A stretch of DNA of 64,000 nt. Source: Merluccius polli (taxonomy: Eukaryota; Chordata; Actinopteri; Gadiformes; Merlucciidae). Position 1 is the first letter of the stretch; every line of letters begins with the position of its first letter. A program made the position numbers and the translations under genes. The notes below the pieces were generated by a model. It searched no databases, was not told the origin of the DNA, and saw nothing but the letters and a program-made list of their open reading frames with translations. The stretch covers positions 1 through 64,000 of the forward strand of contig JAOPHQ010002849.1 in assembly GCA_030340625.1 (NCBI GenBank). The letters are read 5' to 3'. This document shows, piece by piece, positions 63,269 through 64,000 of this stretch.

Positions 63269-63998
63269 AGTTCAGTTAGCGCATCGGTGGCATTAGCACT
63301 TGGTGGTATGTAAACAGCAAGAATATACACAGCCGTGAATTCGCTTGGCATGTAGAATGGTCGGCATCTGACGGTCATTGCTGCACCAGTTGGTGCTGAT
63401 GTACACACAAAGGCCACCTCCACGGGTCTTACCAGATAGAGTAGCATCTCTATCCGATCGGAAGGCTAGCAGACCAGGCAGCTGAATGGCGGAGTCTGGC
63501 ACGCTGACGCTCAGCCATGTCTCAACAAAGACAAACACACAGCAGCAGGGCCGTGCAGAGACCCTTTGAGGGGCAGGGGCTCAAAGTCGAAAACAGGAGA
63601 GGCTTTATATTGCGCGATTGTTGAGCGCGGGGGGGGCTCGGGCACCCATAGCCCCCCCTCTGCACGTGCCTGCACAGCAGTCTCTAAACTTGCGATCAGT
63701 GTTCCATTGCAGTAGGATAGAGTCCAGTTTATTGTCTAGCGAGCATACATTCGCGAGGAGGACTGATGGTACGGGAGGCCGGCTAGCATTAGCTTTCCGA
63801 ACTCCCCCTCTCTTACCGCGTTTCTGTCTCCTCGCGCACCGCTTGCGGGGCTCCTTTCCCCGGCTAGATGCGTTCGAAGACACCGCAGGCTTTGGTGATG
63901 TCGTCCGGAGCAGTCGCAGCTCGCGTATAGTGTCCAGTAGTCCTTCTGTAAGGGATAGTCCTGCCGGTTTTCTGAACTGTAGCAGTGTGTCCCGGTGA
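63269..63998 (-). pseudogene. LINE endonuclease N-terminus (runs off the window)
   Basis: Minus frames with PPVPSVLLANVCSLDNKLD, ETWLSVSVPDSAIQLPG, then SGKTRGGGLCVYIS: the N-S/E-T-W-L/R-G-G-G endonuclease motifs, in order. The catalytic Glu region (VETWLS) is intact. A hAT MITE (63546-63672) splits it, and frameshifts occur in the YIPPSAN region. The gene's 5' end lies beyond 64000. Confidence 0.88.
63546..63672. mobile_element. hAT MITE, 127 bp, TSD CACAGCAG
   Basis: The ends CAGGGCCGTGCAGAG and CTCTGCACGTGCCTG are inverted with two differences. CACAGCAG is duplicated exactly (63538-63545 and 63673-63680). It lies inside the LINE endonuclease region. Confidence 0.93.
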
Positions 63999-64000
63999 TA

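Overview
The window looks like vertebrate, almost certainly teleost, genomic DNA. I found no ordinary single-copy host gene, tRNA, rRNA, CRISPR array or operon. Nearly everything that can be named is a transposable element or endogenous retrovirus (ERV), often nested several layers deep. The evidence for a fish genome is the mix of gamma/epsilon-like ERVs with a recurrent fish-type TM signature, hAT and Harbinger elements with clean target-site duplications (TSDs), an L1/Tx1-type LINE, a CR1/L2/Rex1-type LINE, SINE tails, long TA/CA microsatellites and large minisatellites. I cannot name the species; a clupeiform-like repeat style is only a faint impression.

Layout. 1-7.7 kb: a dispersed repeat family (R2) with 724-bp tandem units and hairpin-bearing tails, in both orientations, plus a solo LTR (1455-1781). 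7.7-13.2 kb: a decayed ERV (ERV-C) with pol fragments, a minisatellite-bearing insertion, an open 298-codon TM envelope frame and a 3' LTR; upstream lies a hairpin resembling the retroviral constitutive transport element. 13.6-15.9 kb: a 5'-truncated L1-like LINE (minus). 15.9-19.3 kb: several small DNA transposons, including a BED/C2H2-type hAT finger and a RecQ-like helicase scrap. 19.3-24.2 kb: a Ty3/gypsy-type element (minus) whose 5' LTR region is split by a Harbinger element, itself holding smaller elements. 24.2-28.8 kb: hAT elements, a LINE scrap, short tandem arrays and repeat R1.

28.8-48.8 kb is the centrepiece. ERV-A is a gammaretrovirus-like provirus (5' LTR, Ser-type primer site, long leader, gag, in-frame UAG, pro, an extra domain, RT, RNase H, integrase, SU). 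Its pol gene is split after 33902 by a second provirus, ERV-B (33903-44155), bounded by two 733-bp, almost identical LTRs and a 4-bp TSD (GTAG). ERV-B keeps a matrix-like gag start, integrase and envelope but has lost capsid, nucleocapsid, protease, RT and RNase H, and has a 3.8-kb repeat-filled leader. ERV-A is cut short in SU at about 48778 by an element with 16-bp iterons.

48.8-60.4 kb: that iteron element, a second R1 copy, and inside R1 an 8.4-kb hAT element (51765-60159; 8-bp TSD TTCACAAT) carrying a broken transposase gene and at least four further insertions. 60.5-64 kb: a CR1/L2/Rex1-type LINE (minus) with endonuclease and RT domains, interrupted by a SINE tail and a 127-bp hAT MITE.

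How the parts relate: the nesting gives relative ages. ERV-A integrated before ERV-B. The R1 copy at 50 kb predates its 8.4-kb hAT. The gypsy-type element predates its Harbinger. The most interesting observations are a two-histidine (H-x-T ... H-x-T) domain between protease and RT of ERV-A, the transport-element-like hairpin at 8.1 kb, an inverted copy of transposase coding sequence inside the hAT, and covarying hairpins in R2 tails. All coordinates and motifs come from reading the sequence; family names come from remembered family features and were not searched.
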